Counted from the first letter of the stretch, positions 25,350 through 33,379 are shown. The stretch: 49,188 nucleotides of DNA from Oscillospiraceae bacterium (GCA_017473225.1 JAFUMG010000020.1:1-49188); one strand, 5' to 3'. Made by a program: numbers and translations. Notes: generated from the letters alone by a model not told the origin.

Positions 25350-25378
25350 AGTATATCATATCCCCACTGTGATTGCAA
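25350..25378 (-). promoter_or_regulatory. Sigma-A promoter of murB-whiA-dnaE
   Basis: On the minus strand TTGCAA (25378-25373), 17 bases, TATACT (25355-25350), 29 bases before the murB start. Confidence 0.65.
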
Positions 25379-25412
25379 TTATTACAGTTTGAAATTTATT
25401 GTAAATATAAAA

Positions 25413-25438
25413 AGATGACCGCCCTTCGGCGGTCATCT
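25413..25438 (-). terminator. Terminator of the ferredoxin gene
   Basis: Arms AGATGACCGCC/GGCGGTCATCT with a four-base loop, followed on the minus strand by TTTTATATTT. Confidence 0.85.
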
Positions 25439-25453
25439 CAGACGCGGGAAAAA

Positions 25454-25840
25454 TTACTTTTCAACGATCTCCAGGATCTCCATGGGGCAGGCCTTGACGC
25501 AGATGCCGCAGGCGATGCACTTGGAAGCGGGATTGCCTTCTTTCAGGACCATGACCTTCATGGGGCAGGCCTCGACACACTTGCCGCAGGAAACGCACAG
25601 CTTCTTGTTGATCATGTACACGCCGGTCTTGGGGTTCTGGGTAATGGCGCCCTGCTCGCAGACCTTGGCGCACTTGCCGCACTGGATGCAGGTGTTGGGC
25701 TTCGCGCCGGCGCCCTTGGCGACGATCTGGATGCAGCTCAGATCGGGATCAAATTCCTTATAGAAAGCGTTGGAGCATGCACGGACGCACTCCAGACATG
25801 CCATGCACTGCTCATTCTTCTTAACAGCGAGCTTCTTCAT
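25454..25840 (-). CDS. Ferredoxin-like protein with four 4Fe-4S motifs
   Basis: The 128-residue protein has four CxxCxxCxxxC motifs: C12-C22, C51-C61, C82-C92 and C108-C118, plus one extra cysteine at 36. Only the last two are followed by proline in the classical CP pattern. This gives cysteines for four [4Fe-4S] clusters, so it is a polyferredoxin-like electron carrier and not a standard two-cluster ferredoxin. The lysine-rich N-terminus lacks a signal peptide, so it is cytosolic. It has its own promoter and terminator and no redox enzyme beside it, so partners are unknown. Confidence 0.88.
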   Translation of the reverse strand: MKKLAVKKNEQCMACLECVRACSNAFYKEFDPDLSCIQIVAKGAGAKPNTCIQCGKCAKVCEQGAITQNPKTGVYMINKKLCVSCGKCVEACPMKVMVLKEGNPASKCIACGICVKACPMEILEIVEK

Positions 25841-25878
25841 ATTGAGAACTCTCCTTTTAATGATTTTATTACGTCAAC

Positions 25879-25907
25879 ATTATACACTGATTTTCACAAA
25901 AATTCAA
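25879..25907 (-). promoter_or_regulatory. Sigma-A promoter of the ferredoxin gene
   Basis: On the minus strand TTGAAT (25907-25902), 17 bases, TATAAT (25884-25879), 38 bases before the ATG. Confidence 0.75.
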
Positions 25908-25936
25908 CATAAAATTGCGAAAAAACAGAACTTTTA

Positions 25937-25952
25937 GTTAGCATACGCTAAC
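25937..25952. promoter_or_regulatory. Palindrome matching the putative metal operator
   Basis: GTTAGCATACGCTAAC has the best arms (GTTAGC/GCTAAC) of the five copies. It lies 30 bases upstream of the ferredoxin -35 box and 86 bases before the lipoprotein gene on the other strand, so either could be controlled. Confidence 0.5.
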
Positions 25953-26037
25953 ACACCGTCGCTGGACATTTTTACCTGTCTAATTCACGCCAAACGGGAG
26001 ATAATATGGCTGAACTCAGAAACTCAGGAGGTAAATC

Positions 26038-26343
26038 ATGAAAAAATACAGCATTCTTTTCCTGGTGTTGGTCCTTACCGCATTCAGCCTGGTCGGCTGC
26101 CGGAACCCCAACAAGCCCATGGAGCCCACCACGGTGCCCACGACCCACGCCACCACCGCGCCTACCGCAGCGCCCACTGTCGCCCCCACCACGGAAGCCA
26201 CCCATCAGCCCACGGAGCACACCGGCGCCGCCACCAACGCCACGGAGCATACCGACGTGGCCACCGTCCCCGGTGATGTGGTCCCCGACACCACCAACGC
26301 CGCCGGCGAGGGCCGCGCCCGCCAGATGCCCCGCAATCACTGA
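26038..26343 (+). CDS. Small Thr/Pro/Ala-rich lipoprotein
   Basis: The 101-residue product has a signal peptide with lipobox SLVGC (Cys21), then a low-complexity stretch of Thr, Ala, Pro and His (repeats such as PTTVPTTHATTAPTAAPT), ending in a basic tail GRARQMPRNH. It is probably an extended, perhaps glycosylated, cell-surface peptide or spacer; no domain is visible. An AGGAGG site sets the ATG. It is followed by the hairpin array at 26385-26484 and does not appear to be in an operon. Confidence 0.65.
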   Translation: MKKYSILFLVLVLTAFSLVGCRNPNKPMEPTTVPTTHATTAPTAAPTVAPTTEATHQPTEHTGAATNATEHTDVATVPGDVVPDTTNAAGEGRARQMPRNH

Positions 26344-26384
26344 AAAGCAGGGCCATTGGGGTGTTTCCCCAATGTAATCCACCC

Positions 26385-26484
26385 GGTCGGGTGGATTACA
26401 TATCATCGAAGCCGCCCGGATTCGATATCACCCACGCCGCAGGTGCGGATATCACATTTCGCGGAGCAAAATATATCATTTCGA
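26385..26484. repeat. Array of four hairpins joined by GATATC-like words
   Basis: Four dyads follow each other: GTAATCCACCCG with its complement, ATCGAA...TTCGAT, a CCGCAGGTGCGG unit and an ATTTCGCGGAGCAAAAT unit. They are linked by ATATCAT, GATATCACC, GATATCACA and ATATATCATT. The stem sequences differ while the linkers are kept, which is a structural pattern more than a sequence repeat. It codes for nothing. Confidence 0.6.
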
Positions 26485-26487
26485 AAA

Positions 26488-26525
26488 AACAGTTCTGATT
26501 CTGGATCTTCAGAATCAGAACTGTT
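26488..26525 (-). terminator. Terminator of the glutaredoxin-like gene
   Basis: Perfect 15-base arms AACAGTTCTGATTCT/AGAATCAGAACTGTT with an 8-base loop, followed on the minus strand by TTTTTT. Confidence 0.9.
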
Positions 26526-26526
26526 C

Positions 26527-26778
26527 TTACATATGGCAGAATTCATCCCACTGCAGGGTAATGCTGCCGTCCTCCCGGAGGATGCAGGGAATGCCGATGC
26601 TCCCCTTCTCCCGGACCGCGTCGAACAGCGGATCACCATCCCGGAGGACCAGAAACTCCTTCAGATTTGACAGCGCCTCCCCGAAGTCCAGAAATTCGTA
26701 GGGAACCCCAGCCCTGTCCAGATCCTCACGGCACCGGACGCAGTCAGGGCAGAGCATGGAACCATAAATTTTCAGCAT
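26527..26778 (-). CDS. Glutaredoxin-like thioredoxin-fold protein
   Basis: The 83-residue protein has the redox motif CPDC (10-13) with an additional Cys16, and the cis-proline loop as SIGIPCILREDG near residue 60. This is the thioredoxin fold of glutaredoxin-type thiol oxidoreductases; a CPDC site is rare compared with CPYC, and the substrate is unknown. It lies nine bases after the PyrF-like gene and shares its terminator, so the two are probably co-transcribed. Confidence 0.8.
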   Translation of the reverse strand: MLKIYGSMLCPDCVRCREDLDRAGVPYEFLDFGEALSNLKEFLVLRDGDPLFDAVREKGSIGIPCILREDGSITLQWDEFCHM

Positions 26779-26787
26779 AGCGTTACC

Positions 26788-27666
26788 TCACAAAACCGTT
26801 GTATAGCGGGTCAGATTCTTCTTCATCCGTTCCGCGGCGGCGGCAGCCTGATCCAGATAGTCCGCGCCGTCGGTCCCCGCCTGCTTCCAGGCGGCGGTAA
26901 CGGTGGGGCCCATGCAGGCCACCGCGCCATGGCCGAATTTATCGAAAGCGGCAGCGCAGTTTTTGGCGTTGCAGCCGGAATAGTCGATATCGTCGATCAT
27001 CAGGAACAACCGGGGATATTTACTCCGCAGGATGCGCAGGCTTTCGGCGGAGCTGCCGCCGGCCACAGCCGCCACCCGGGCATAGCCGCATTTTCCGGCA
27101 GTTTCCCCGCCGAAGCGGTTGATCAGATCCGCGGCGGCGGTGTGGACCAGCCGGGAGCCGGTCATCAGGTCCTGCAGCTCCGGAGCGGACTTATTGGAGG
27201 TGCGGATCACACAGAACAGATCCTTCTTGCTATCCTTACAGTAAGGCAGGAAGGGCTTCACGCAGTCCGTACCGGGATAGGAGGAGATGATCAGGCCGTC
27301 GCAGGGCCACAGCTTCTCCTCACTTCCGAAGACCGCCTCCGCGACAGCCGCGGCCATCATGGGAGACAGGATCTCCGGCGCCTCCAGCGCCACATAGTAA
27401 TTGGCCGCGGCAGCCTTCAGGACATCCCCCAGCTGGACCAGTCCCTCCGGGCCCAGGATGGCAAAGGGCGTAAAGCTCAGGCGCACGGCAGGCACGATCC
27501 CCTTCAGCCGCTCCAGCAATTCCTGGCAGAACCGGCCGTAGGCCTTCGCCCCGCTCCCCTCCTCCGCCACCAGCTGGGGCGGCAGCTCGGCAACTGGGAG
27601 ACTCAGATCGATCATGGACGGATTTTTCGTTTTCCGGATCTTATCCTGCAGAACATCAATGGACAT
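26788..27666 (-). CDS. Orotidine 5'-phosphate decarboxylase-like protein, active site lost
   Basis: From the ATG at 27666 (GGAGG site) the 292 residues align over their length, by eye, with type 2 OMP decarboxylases: the start MSIDVLQDKIRKTKNPS, FAILGPEG, VFG, IISSYPGTDCVKPFLPYC, IRTSNKSAPELQDL and AACMGPTVTAAWK all sit at the expected places. The catalytic D-x-K-x-x-D stretch, however, reads EAPEIL (95-100), the upstream lysine is arginine, and the phosphate-binding SSR segment reads MGP. It should therefore not decarboxylate OMP. It may be a repurposed TIM-barrel. The reading frame is intact over its full length. Confidence 0.65.
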   Translation of the reverse strand: MSIDVLQDKIRKTKNPSMIDLSLPVAELPPQLVAEEGSGAKAYGRFCQELLERLKGIVPAVRLSFTPFAILGPEGLVQLGDVLKAAAANYYVALEAPEILSPMMAAAVAEAVFGSEEKLWPCDGLIISSYPGTDCVKPFLPYCKDSKKDLFCVIRTSNKSAPELQDLMTGSRLVHTAAADLINRFGGETAGKCGYARVAAVAGGSSAESLRILRSKYPRLFLMIDDIDYSGCNAKNCAAAFDKFGHGAVACMGPTVTAAWKQAGTDGADYLDQAAAAAERMKKNLTRYTTVL

Positions 27667-27793
27667 AGCGGGGCCTCCAATTCCATTTTTTCTCATTATA
27701 GCACAGAAAAACCCACCTGAAAAGATAGAAACGCTTTCCAGAAGTGAATTTTTTCACGCTGGGCATAATAAGCTCGAAAGGAGGGAGATTTTG

Positions 27794-27970
27794 ATGCAGA
27801 TGAAAGGATGGGCCATTACCATGGGGATCGGCGCGGCGGCCGGCGCTGTCGCAGTTCTGATGATGCCCAGAACCAATCCCACCCGCCGTCTGGCCGCCAA
27901 AGCGGCAAACAAGGTGGAGGATGTGGCCTGGAAGATCAGCGATAAGCTGAATCAGGAATTCGATATGTAA
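27794..27970 (+). CDS. Small YtxH-like membrane protein
   Basis: The 58-residue product starts MQMKGWAITMGIGAAAGAVA, with one membrane helix (about 6-24), then a basic, amphipathic tail NPTRRLAAKAANKVEDVAWK. This is the general layout of YtxH-type stress proteins, whose role is unclear. It is preceded by GGAGGGAG and followed by the shared terminator at 27974-28003. It is very short, so the family name is tentative. Confidence 0.6.
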   Translation: MQMKGWAITMGIGAAAGAVAVLMMPRTNPTRRLAAKAANKVEDVAWKISDKLNQEFDM

Positions 27971-27973
27971 CCA

Positions 27974-28003
27974 AAAACCGCCCATCAAAAGATGGGCGGT
28001 TTT
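27974..28003. terminator. Bidirectional terminator between the YtxH-like gene and prs
   Basis: Arms AAAACCGCCCATC/GATGGGCGGTTTT with an AAAA loop lie between two convergent genes. Confidence 0.85.
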
Positions 28004-28018
28004 GATCACTCAGGATAA

Positions 28019-29170
28019 TTACTTGCGGCCTTCCAGGAGCTTCTGCACCTTGATGTTGGGGTTGCAGACGGATTCCACGGACATGTCATGGTTGATGGCG
28101 GCAACAAAGTAAGCGGTGTACTTGGAGCAGTCCACATCGAAGTACCAGTCGCGCTCCAGCAGCTCGGGCTTGCGGTAGGTCAGGTTGGTGCCCAGGACGG
28201 CGGTCAGAACGCCTTCCTCAACGGCCTTGTCGAACTTCTCCACGCCGCTGGTGAACAGGGGGAAGGTGGCGTTGGTCAGGATGTGCTTCGCGCCGCGCTT
28301 CTTCAGCTCACGGGCGACCTCCAGCATGGACTCGCCGGAAGCGATGATGTCGTCAGCAATGAAGACAGTCTTGCCTTCCACGCTCTCGCCCAGATACTCG
28401 TGGGCAACGATGGGGTTACGGCCGTTGACGACACGGGAGTAGTCACGGCGCTTGTAGAACATACCCAGGTTGCAGCCCAGAACGCTGGAATAGTACATAT
28501 TCCGGTTCATGGCGCCCTCGTCGGGGGACACGACCATGAAGTGCTCCTTGTCGAAGTTCAGGTCGGGCATATGGTGCAGCAGGGTCTTCAGCACCTGGTA
28601 GGTGGGCATGACGTTGTCGAAGCTCAGCAGGGGCACCGCGTTCATCAGGCGGGGATCGTGGGCGTCAAAGGTGATGATGTTGGCAACACCCATGGCCTGC
28701 AGCTCCTGCAGCGCAACGGCGCAGTCCAGGCTCTCACGGCTGATACGGCGATGCTGGCGGCCGCCGTACAGGCTGGGCATGATGACGGACACACGGTGGG
28801 CCCGGCCGGCGACAGCCTGAATGATACGCTTCAGGTTGGCGAAATGATCGTCGGGGCTCATGTGGTTTTCGTGGCCAAACAGGTTATAGGTCAGGGAGTA
28901 GTTGCCCGGATCCACAAAGATATAAACATCATGGCCGCGAATGGACTTCTTCACCAGGCCCTTCGCGTCGCCGCTCTGGAAGCGGGGGCAGTCGCAGGGG
29001 ATGATGAAGGTGTCCTTGTCGATGCCTGCCTGCTTGGACCAGCCGACCAGATGCTGGTCGACCAGCTTTGTCAGCTCTTCAGCGCCGGGGCAGGCGATCA
29101 GAGCCAGGTAAGCCTCCTGTCTGTCAGAACCGAAGAAACTGGCGGGAGAGATGGCTTCTTGCTTAGACAT
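28019..29170 (-). CDS. prs: Ribose-phosphate pyrophosphokinase, divergent long form
   Basis: It would make PRPP from ribose 5-phosphate and ATP for nucleotide, histidine and tryptophan synthesis. From the ATG at 29170 (AAGGAG site) it has 383 residues, about 65 more than the classic enzyme. The motifs are recognisable but shifted: SLYGGRQHRR for the flexible ATP loop, FDAHDP, VVSPDEGAMNR for the usual VVSPDHGG, and the PRPP loop VFIADDIIASGESM. The paired aspartates are kept. It resembles long Prs proteins known in Clostridia. The upstream 200 bases hold no gene. Confidence 0.82.
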   Translation of the reverse strand: MSKQEAISPASFFGSDRQEAYLALIACPGAEELTKLVDQHLVGWSKQAGIDKDTFIIPCDCPRFQSGDAKGLVKKSIRGHDVYIFVDPGNYSLTYNLFGHENHMSPDDHFANLKRIIQAVAGRAHRVSVIMPSLYGGRQHRRISRESLDCAVALQELQAMGVANIITFDAHDPRLMNAVPLLSFDNVMPTYQVLKTLLHHMPDLNFDKEHFMVVSPDEGAMNRNMYYSSVLGCNLGMFYKRRDYSRVVNGRNPIVAHEYLGESVEGKTVFIADDIIASGESMLEVARELKKRGAKHILTNATFPLFTSGVEKFDKAVEEGVLTAVLGTNLTYRKPELLERDWYFDVDCSKYTAYFVAAINHDMSVESVCNPNIKVQKLLEGRK

Positions 29171-29358
29171 AATACTTTTCTCCTTCGTCACAATAGTACT
29201 GAAATTAAATTGAATTTTTGCCTAAGGGTAAATTACACTACTATTCTAACACATTTCACAGGAAGTTCCATACCTAATTTTCTTTTTTTTTGTTATTTTC
29301 GACTTTTGTCGAGGTTTTTTAAAAATTCGTCAGGAAACTGTGAATTTTGACGAAAGAA

Positions 29359-29384
29359 AACCGGGAAGTTTCCCCCTCCCGGTT
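29359..29384 (-). terminator. Terminator of the second sigma operon
   Basis: Arms AACCGGGA/TCCCGGTT with a ten-base loop and a following TTCTTT on the minus strand, 15 bases after the stop codon. Confidence 0.7.
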
Positions 29385-29398
29385 CCCTATGAATTGGC

Positions 29399-30316
29399 TC
29401 ACGCGCTTCGTTCACGTCTGTTCATGATATACAAACTCCGTCCGCACAGGAACGCGCACCACAGGAATATGGTGCACACAAGGATCATGCCCAGATAGAT
29501 CGGGAGATCCTCCGCGATATAAATCAGGAACTCCCCTCCCGTTACGACCCAGCCTGCGGCAATGTAGCAAAGAAACAACATTGCGCCGCAGAATGCCCAG
29601 CTGCCGCCGCTTCTCCGACGCAGCAAAAACGAGATCCCCAGCAGCGCCAAACCACACGCCAGCGCGATCAGATTATAGTAATTCAGCACCAGCCGTGGAA
29701 GCTCTATCACATGATCGCTCAGCGGTTCTCCCCAAAGAACCGTGCTTTCTTCACCCTTTTCCCCGTTTCCGTAGCAGATGCGGCGGGTACCACTTGCATA
29801 CTCCCCGCCATCGCCATTTTTCGCATTACCTTCAAACAGTCGCAGATTTCCGTAGTGAACGTTCCAGAGCCTACGGTACGCCGTAACCGTGATATCAAAT
29901 CTGAGAGAGTGGGATCCATCCCACTGGATGGATTTGCTGTAGCAATCTACATTTTCTCCGAACTCGATATATACTTTGTCGCCGTATTCAATGACTCTCG
30001 CTTCCGCTTCCTCTGCCGTCAGCGCGATGGGCCTTGTCAAAAACGCGAACAACCCGATCGCAACAGCAGCTGTAAGCAGAAATACCATCAGCGCGGTCAA
30101 AATCCGTCTCCTTTGAATGCTCTTTTTTACGGCATTCATGCCCCAAAGTTCCACATCTTTCGGAATTACAGCCGCTTTCCGAAGCAATTTCAGATCATCT
30201 GTACAGCTTTCACATTCACCCAGATGCTCCTCCACCAGCTCCTTCGTATCCTTACTGACCATATCCTCCGCGTACAGCGGCAGAATATCCCGGATAATAT
30301 CACAGGAAACCTTCAT
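29399..30316 (-). CDS. Anti-sigma factor with zinc-finger (zf-HC2) N-terminus
   Basis: The 305-residue protein begins with a ZAS-type domain: MKVSCDIIRDILPLYAEDM, then EHLGECESCTDDL with the H-x3-C-x2-C motif. It has a first membrane helix (about 75-93), an extracellular part (95-215) and two to three further helices near the C-terminus (about 215-300). It should bind the sigma factor encoded just upstream and release it on a signal. The start overlaps the sigma stop by four bases (ATGA), so the two are translated together. Confidence 0.8.
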   Translation of the reverse strand: MKVSCDIIRDILPLYAEDMVSKDTKELVEEHLGECESCTDDLKLLRKAAVIPKDVELWGMNAVKKSIQRRRILTALMVFLLTAAVAIGLFAFLTRPIALTAEEAEARVIEYGDKVYIEFGENVDCYSKSIQWDGSHSLRFDITVTAYRRLWNVHYGNLRLFEGNAKNGDGGEYASGTRRICYGNGEKGEESTVLWGEPLSDHVIELPRLVLNYYNLIALACGLALLGISFLLRRRSGGSWAFCGAMLFLCYIAAGWVVTGGEFLIYIAEDLPIYLGMILVCTIFLWCAFLCGRSLYIMNRRERSA

Positions 30317-30798
30317 TTCGATTCCTCCATTTCGTCACGAATTTTCTGCCGGGCCCGGTGGTAGGTCACACAGGCCCAGTTGGCGGTCTTCCCGAACAGG
30401 CCGCCGATGTCCTGGAAGGAGAGCTGGCCGAATACCCGCAGGGAAAAGACCTCCTTGTAAGGTTCCTTCAGGCTGTGGAGAATCCGGTGAACCGCCAGGG
30501 CCTGGTCCTTATCCGAAAGCTGCTCCTCGATCCCCTTCCGTGGGTCCGGGATATCCAACGCATCGATATCCTCCACTGGCCTGGCCTTTCTCAGATGGGA
30601 CAAATACGCGTTTCTCCCCATAGCACACAACCAGGTGCGGACATCGCAGTCGCCCCGGAATTTTGGCAGCGCCTTCAGGGCCTGAAAGAATACCTGCTCT
30701 GTCAGCTCCTCCGCAAGATGCTCGTCCCGGCAGATGGCCCGCAGGTACAGTTCCACATCCCGGAAATATTCCCGGTAGATCCTCTCGAATTCCGTCAC
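30313..30798 (-). CDS. ECF-type RNA polymerase sigma factor
   Basis: The 161-residue protein has region 2 (VELYLRAICRDEHLAEELTE and following) and region 4 (LKEPYKEVFSLRVFGQLSFQ, then DIGGLFGKTANWACVTYHRA). It starts at a GTG seven bases behind AGGAGG. It forms a pair with the zf-HC2 protein it overlaps. A promoter of the AAC/CGT type lies upstream, very like that of the other sigma factor, which suggests autoregulation or cross-talk. Confidence 0.87.
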   Translation of the reverse strand: MTEFERIYREYFRDVELYLRAICRDEHLAEELTEQVFFQALKALPKFRGDCDVRTWLCAMGRNAYLSHLRKARPVEDIDALDIPDPRKGIEEQLSDKDQALAVHRILHSLKEPYKEVFSLRVFGQLSFQDIGGLFGKTANWACVTYHRARQKIRDEMEESK

Positions 30799-30818
30799 GC
30801 TCTCACCTCCTTACACCT

Positions 30819-30848
30819 GTTAGACGCACGAGTATGAAAAATCTTACA
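30819..30848 (-). promoter_or_regulatory. ECF-type (autoregulatory) promoter of the second sigma operon
   Basis: On the minus strand TGTAAG (30848-30843), 16 bases starting ATTTTT, then CGTCTAAC (30826-30819). It shares spacing, boxes and the ATTTTT after the -35 with the promoter at 10866-10893. Confidence 0.6.
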
Positions 30849-30858
30849 AATTAATTTG

Positions 30859-30893
30859 CTCCTACGGACCGTCCGGGAGGCCGGTCCCTACAA
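30859..30893. repeat. Short palindromic fragment
   Basis: GGACCG and CGGTCC flank a GC-rich core between CCTACG and CCTACAATGA. The outer words resemble the ends of the element at 47208-47311, so it may be a shortened relative. Confidence 0.4.
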
Positions 30894-30906
30894 TGACCGC
30901 GCAAAA

Positions 30907-30935
30907 ATACCGGGAAGCGAAAAACTTCCCGGTAT
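30907..30935 (-). terminator. Terminator of the clpE-like gene
   Basis: Arms ATACCGGGAAG/CTTCCCGGTAT with a seven-base loop, followed by TTTTTG on the minus strand. Confidence 0.8.
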
Positions 30936-30940
30936 CCATA

Positions 30941-33235
30941 TTATCGCGCTTCTACCCGGATTTCGTCGTTTTCGACGGCAATGCGGATGGAAGAAATGGG
31001 AGACTCGAAGGAGTCGATGATCTTCTCGGAAATGGGGTCCTCCAGATCTCTCTGGATGGTCCGGCGCAGGTTCCGAGCGCCATAGACCATGGAGTAAGCC
31101 TTTTTCACCAGATAGGACCGCAGGCTTTCGTCCCAGCTCAGCTCCAGGCCGCGGCCAGACAGACTTTCCTTCAGTTCGGAGAGCATGATATCCGCGATGC
31201 CCAGGAAGTGCTCCTCGGTCAGGTGGTTGAAGGTGATGATCTCATCCACACGGTTGATGAATTCGGGACGCAGGAAGCCCTGGAGGGCCTTCATGGTCCG
31301 CTCCTTCACCATATCCCCGGAGGTCCGGCCGAAGCCCATGCCGCCCACCTGTCCCTCGCTGCCTGCGTTGGAGGTCATGACGATGATGGTGTTTTCGAAA
31401 TTCACCACACGGCCCTGGGCGTCGGAGATCCGGCCGTCGTCCAGCACCTGCAGCAGGATATTCAGCACATCGGGATGGGCCTTCTCGATCTCGTCGAAGA
31501 GCACCACGCTGTAGGGCTTGCGGCGGATCTTCTCCGTCAGCTGGCCCGCTTCGTCGTAACCCACATAGCCGGGAGGAGAGCCGATCAGCTTGGAGACCGC
31601 GTGCTTTTCCATATATTCGGACATATCCACCCGAATCAGGGAATCCACGCTGTCAAAGAGGTCAGATGCCAGCTGCTTGACCAGCTCCGTCTTGCCCACA
31701 CCCGTGGGACCTACGAAGATGAAGGACACAGGCCGCTTCTTGGGGCTGATGCCCACCCGGTTGCGGCGGATGGCTCTGGACACGGCGTCCACCGCCTCGT
31801 CCTGTCCCACAATATGTGCCTTCAGCCGGTCGGACAGGCCCTTGATCTGCTCGTATTCCTGAGCCTTGATCTTGGAAGCGGGGATCTTGGTCCACAACTC
31901 GATGATCCGGGCCAGATTCTCCATGGTCACAGCGGGCTTGGGCACCTTTTCCAGCTCCTCGATCCGGGCTGCCACCTGCATCAGCTTGGTGCGGACATGG
32001 GCCAGGCGCTCATAGTTGGTATTCTCCGTATCCTCGTTGAGCATCCGCAGCTCCAGCTCATAGTCGTCCCGCTCCTTCCGGGCTTCCGCCAGCATGGAGA
32101 TCTCCTTGCACCGCAGATTCACATCGGAGCAGGCTTCATCCAGCAGGTCGATGGCCTTGTCGGGCAGGAACCGGTCGGTGATGTAACGCTCGGACAGAAT
32201 GACGCACTGCCGGGCGATCTCAGGAGAAATGGCCACACCATGGAACTCGGAATAAGCCTTGGCGATGCCCTGCATGATCTGGCAGGCTTCCTCAATGGTG
32301 GGCTCCGCCACGGAGACCGGCTGGAACCGGCGCTCCAGCGCGGCGTCCTTCTCGATATACTTGCGGTACTCGGCGAAGGTGGTGGCGCCGATCACCTGGA
32401 TCTCGCCCCGGCTCAGAGCGGGCTTCAGGATGTTGGCGGCGTTCATGGAGCCCTCGGCATCACCGGCGCCCACCAGATTGTGGACCTCGTCGATGACCAG
32501 AATGATGTTGCCGCACTCCTTGATCTCGCCGATCAGGCTCTTCATGCGGCTTTCAAACTGGCCCCGGAACTGGGTGCCGGCCACCAGGGCCGTCAGATCC
32601 AGCAGGAACACTTCCTTGTCCCGCAGCTTGTAGGGCACGTCACCGGCGGCGATCCGCTGGGCCAGGCCCTCGGCGATGGCAGTCTTACCAACACCGGGCT
32701 CGCCGATCAGGCAGGGATTGTTCTTCTGGCGGCGGTTCAGGATCTGGATGACCCGCTCAGTCTCCACATCCCGGCCGATGACCTTATCCAGCTGGCCGTT
32801 TTTCGCGCGGCCCGTCAGGTCCATGCAGTAGCTGTCCAGGAACTTATGCTTTTTGGCCTTCTTCCTGGGATGCTCTCCCTCGCCCTTCTCTTCCTTTTCC
32901 TTCTTGGGCTCCGGGCGGCTGGGAAGATTGCTGCCCGCGCCGCCGAACAGCTGGTTCAGCAGCGGGAAGGTGGCAGTCTGACTGTCCACCTCGTCGTCAT
33001 CATGCTTCTCTCCCTCGTCCATCTGGCCGAAGAAATTGCCCATTTCATCGCTGAGCATATCCAGGTCGTCCTCGGAAATGCCCATCTGCCTGACGGCCTC
33101 GTCGATCTGAGGAATACCCAGACTCCGGGCACATTTCAGGCAATAGCCCTCATTGAGGGTCGCGCCGTTCTCCATCCGGGTGATGAAGATCACGGCTACA
33201 TTTTTTCTGCACTTCGCGCACAGTTTCGGCTGCAT
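30941..33235 (-). CDS. clpE: ClpE-like AAA+ unfoldase with N-terminal zinc finger
   Basis: The 764-residue protein should unfold substrates and feed them to ClpP. It opens with a zinc finger (C6-x2-C9 and C32-x2-C35) in place of the usual ClpC N-domain, a ClpE trait. A Pro/Glu/Lys-rich linker precedes two AAA+ modules: first GEPGVGKTA and LVIDEVHNL, second [11 protein letters not shown] and [14 protein letters not shown] coiled middle domain lies between them. The loop GGMGFGRTS in the second module fits a ClpP-binding loop. No clpP gene is close by. It has its own terminator, and a 39-base palindrome lies in its promoter region. A ClpC assignment remains possible, since the zinc finger is the main distinguishing trait. 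Confidence 0.88.
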   Translation of the reverse strand: MQPKLCAKCRKNVAVIFITRMENGATLNEGYCLKCARSLGIPQIDEAVRQMGISEDDLDMLSDEMGNFFGQMDEGEKHDDDEVDSQTATFPLLNQLFGGAGSNLPSRPEPKKEKEEKGEGEHPRKKAKKHKFLDSYCMDLTGRAKNGQLDKVIGRDVETERVIQILNRRQKNNPCLIGEPGVGKTAIAEGLAQRIAAGDVPYKLRDKEVFLLDLTALVAGTQFRGQFESRMKSLIGEIKECGNIILVIDEVHNLVGAGDAEGSMNAANILKPALSRGEIQVIGATTFAEYRKYIEKDAALERRFQPVSVAEPTIEEACQIMQGIAKAYSEFHGVAISPEIARQCVILSERYITDRFLPDKAIDLLDEACSDVNLRCKEISMLAEARKERDDYELELRMLNEDTENTNYERLAHVRTKLMQVAARIEELEKVPKPAVTMENLARIIELWTKIPASKIKAQEYEQIKGLSDRLKAHIVGQDEAVDAVSRAIRRNRVGISPKKRPVSFIFVGPTGVGKTELVKQLASDLFDSVDSLIRVDMSEYMEKHAVSKLIGSPPGYVGYDEAGQLTEKIRRKPYSVVLFDEIEKAHPDVLNILLQVLDDGRISDAQGRVVNFENTIIVMTSNAGSEGQVGGMGFGRTSGDMVKERTMKALQGFLRPEFINRVDEIITFNHLTEEHFLGIADIMLSELKESLSGRGLELSWDESLRSYLVKKAYSMVYGARNLRRTIQRDLEDPISEKIIDSFESPISSIRIAVENDEIRVEAR

Positions 33236-33264
33236 TGCGCCTCACTCCTTACATAAGGAAATAT

Positions 33265-33303
33265 CCTTTTTGGCACAGTATAGCACATACTGTCCCAAAA
33301 AGG
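33265..33303. promoter_or_regulatory. 39-base near-perfect palindrome upstream of clpE
   Basis: The arms CCTTTTTGG-C-ACAGTAT and ATACTGT-C-CCAAAAAGG match at 16 of 17 positions around a five-base centre. It includes a possible -10 box (TATACT on the minus strand, 33282-33277). It does not match the known CIRCE or CtsR sites. Confidence 0.6.
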
Positions 33304-33379
33304 AAAAACAAATTATAAACTTTAGATCAGACTATCGGTTACAGTACGCAAGTCGGTAGAAGCAACCAGATAACAAGTC

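Noticed and set aside
26385-26484. CRISPR array
   Set aside because: The units are hairpins with differing stems and 7-9 base linkers, not constant repeats with spacers, and no cas genes are present.
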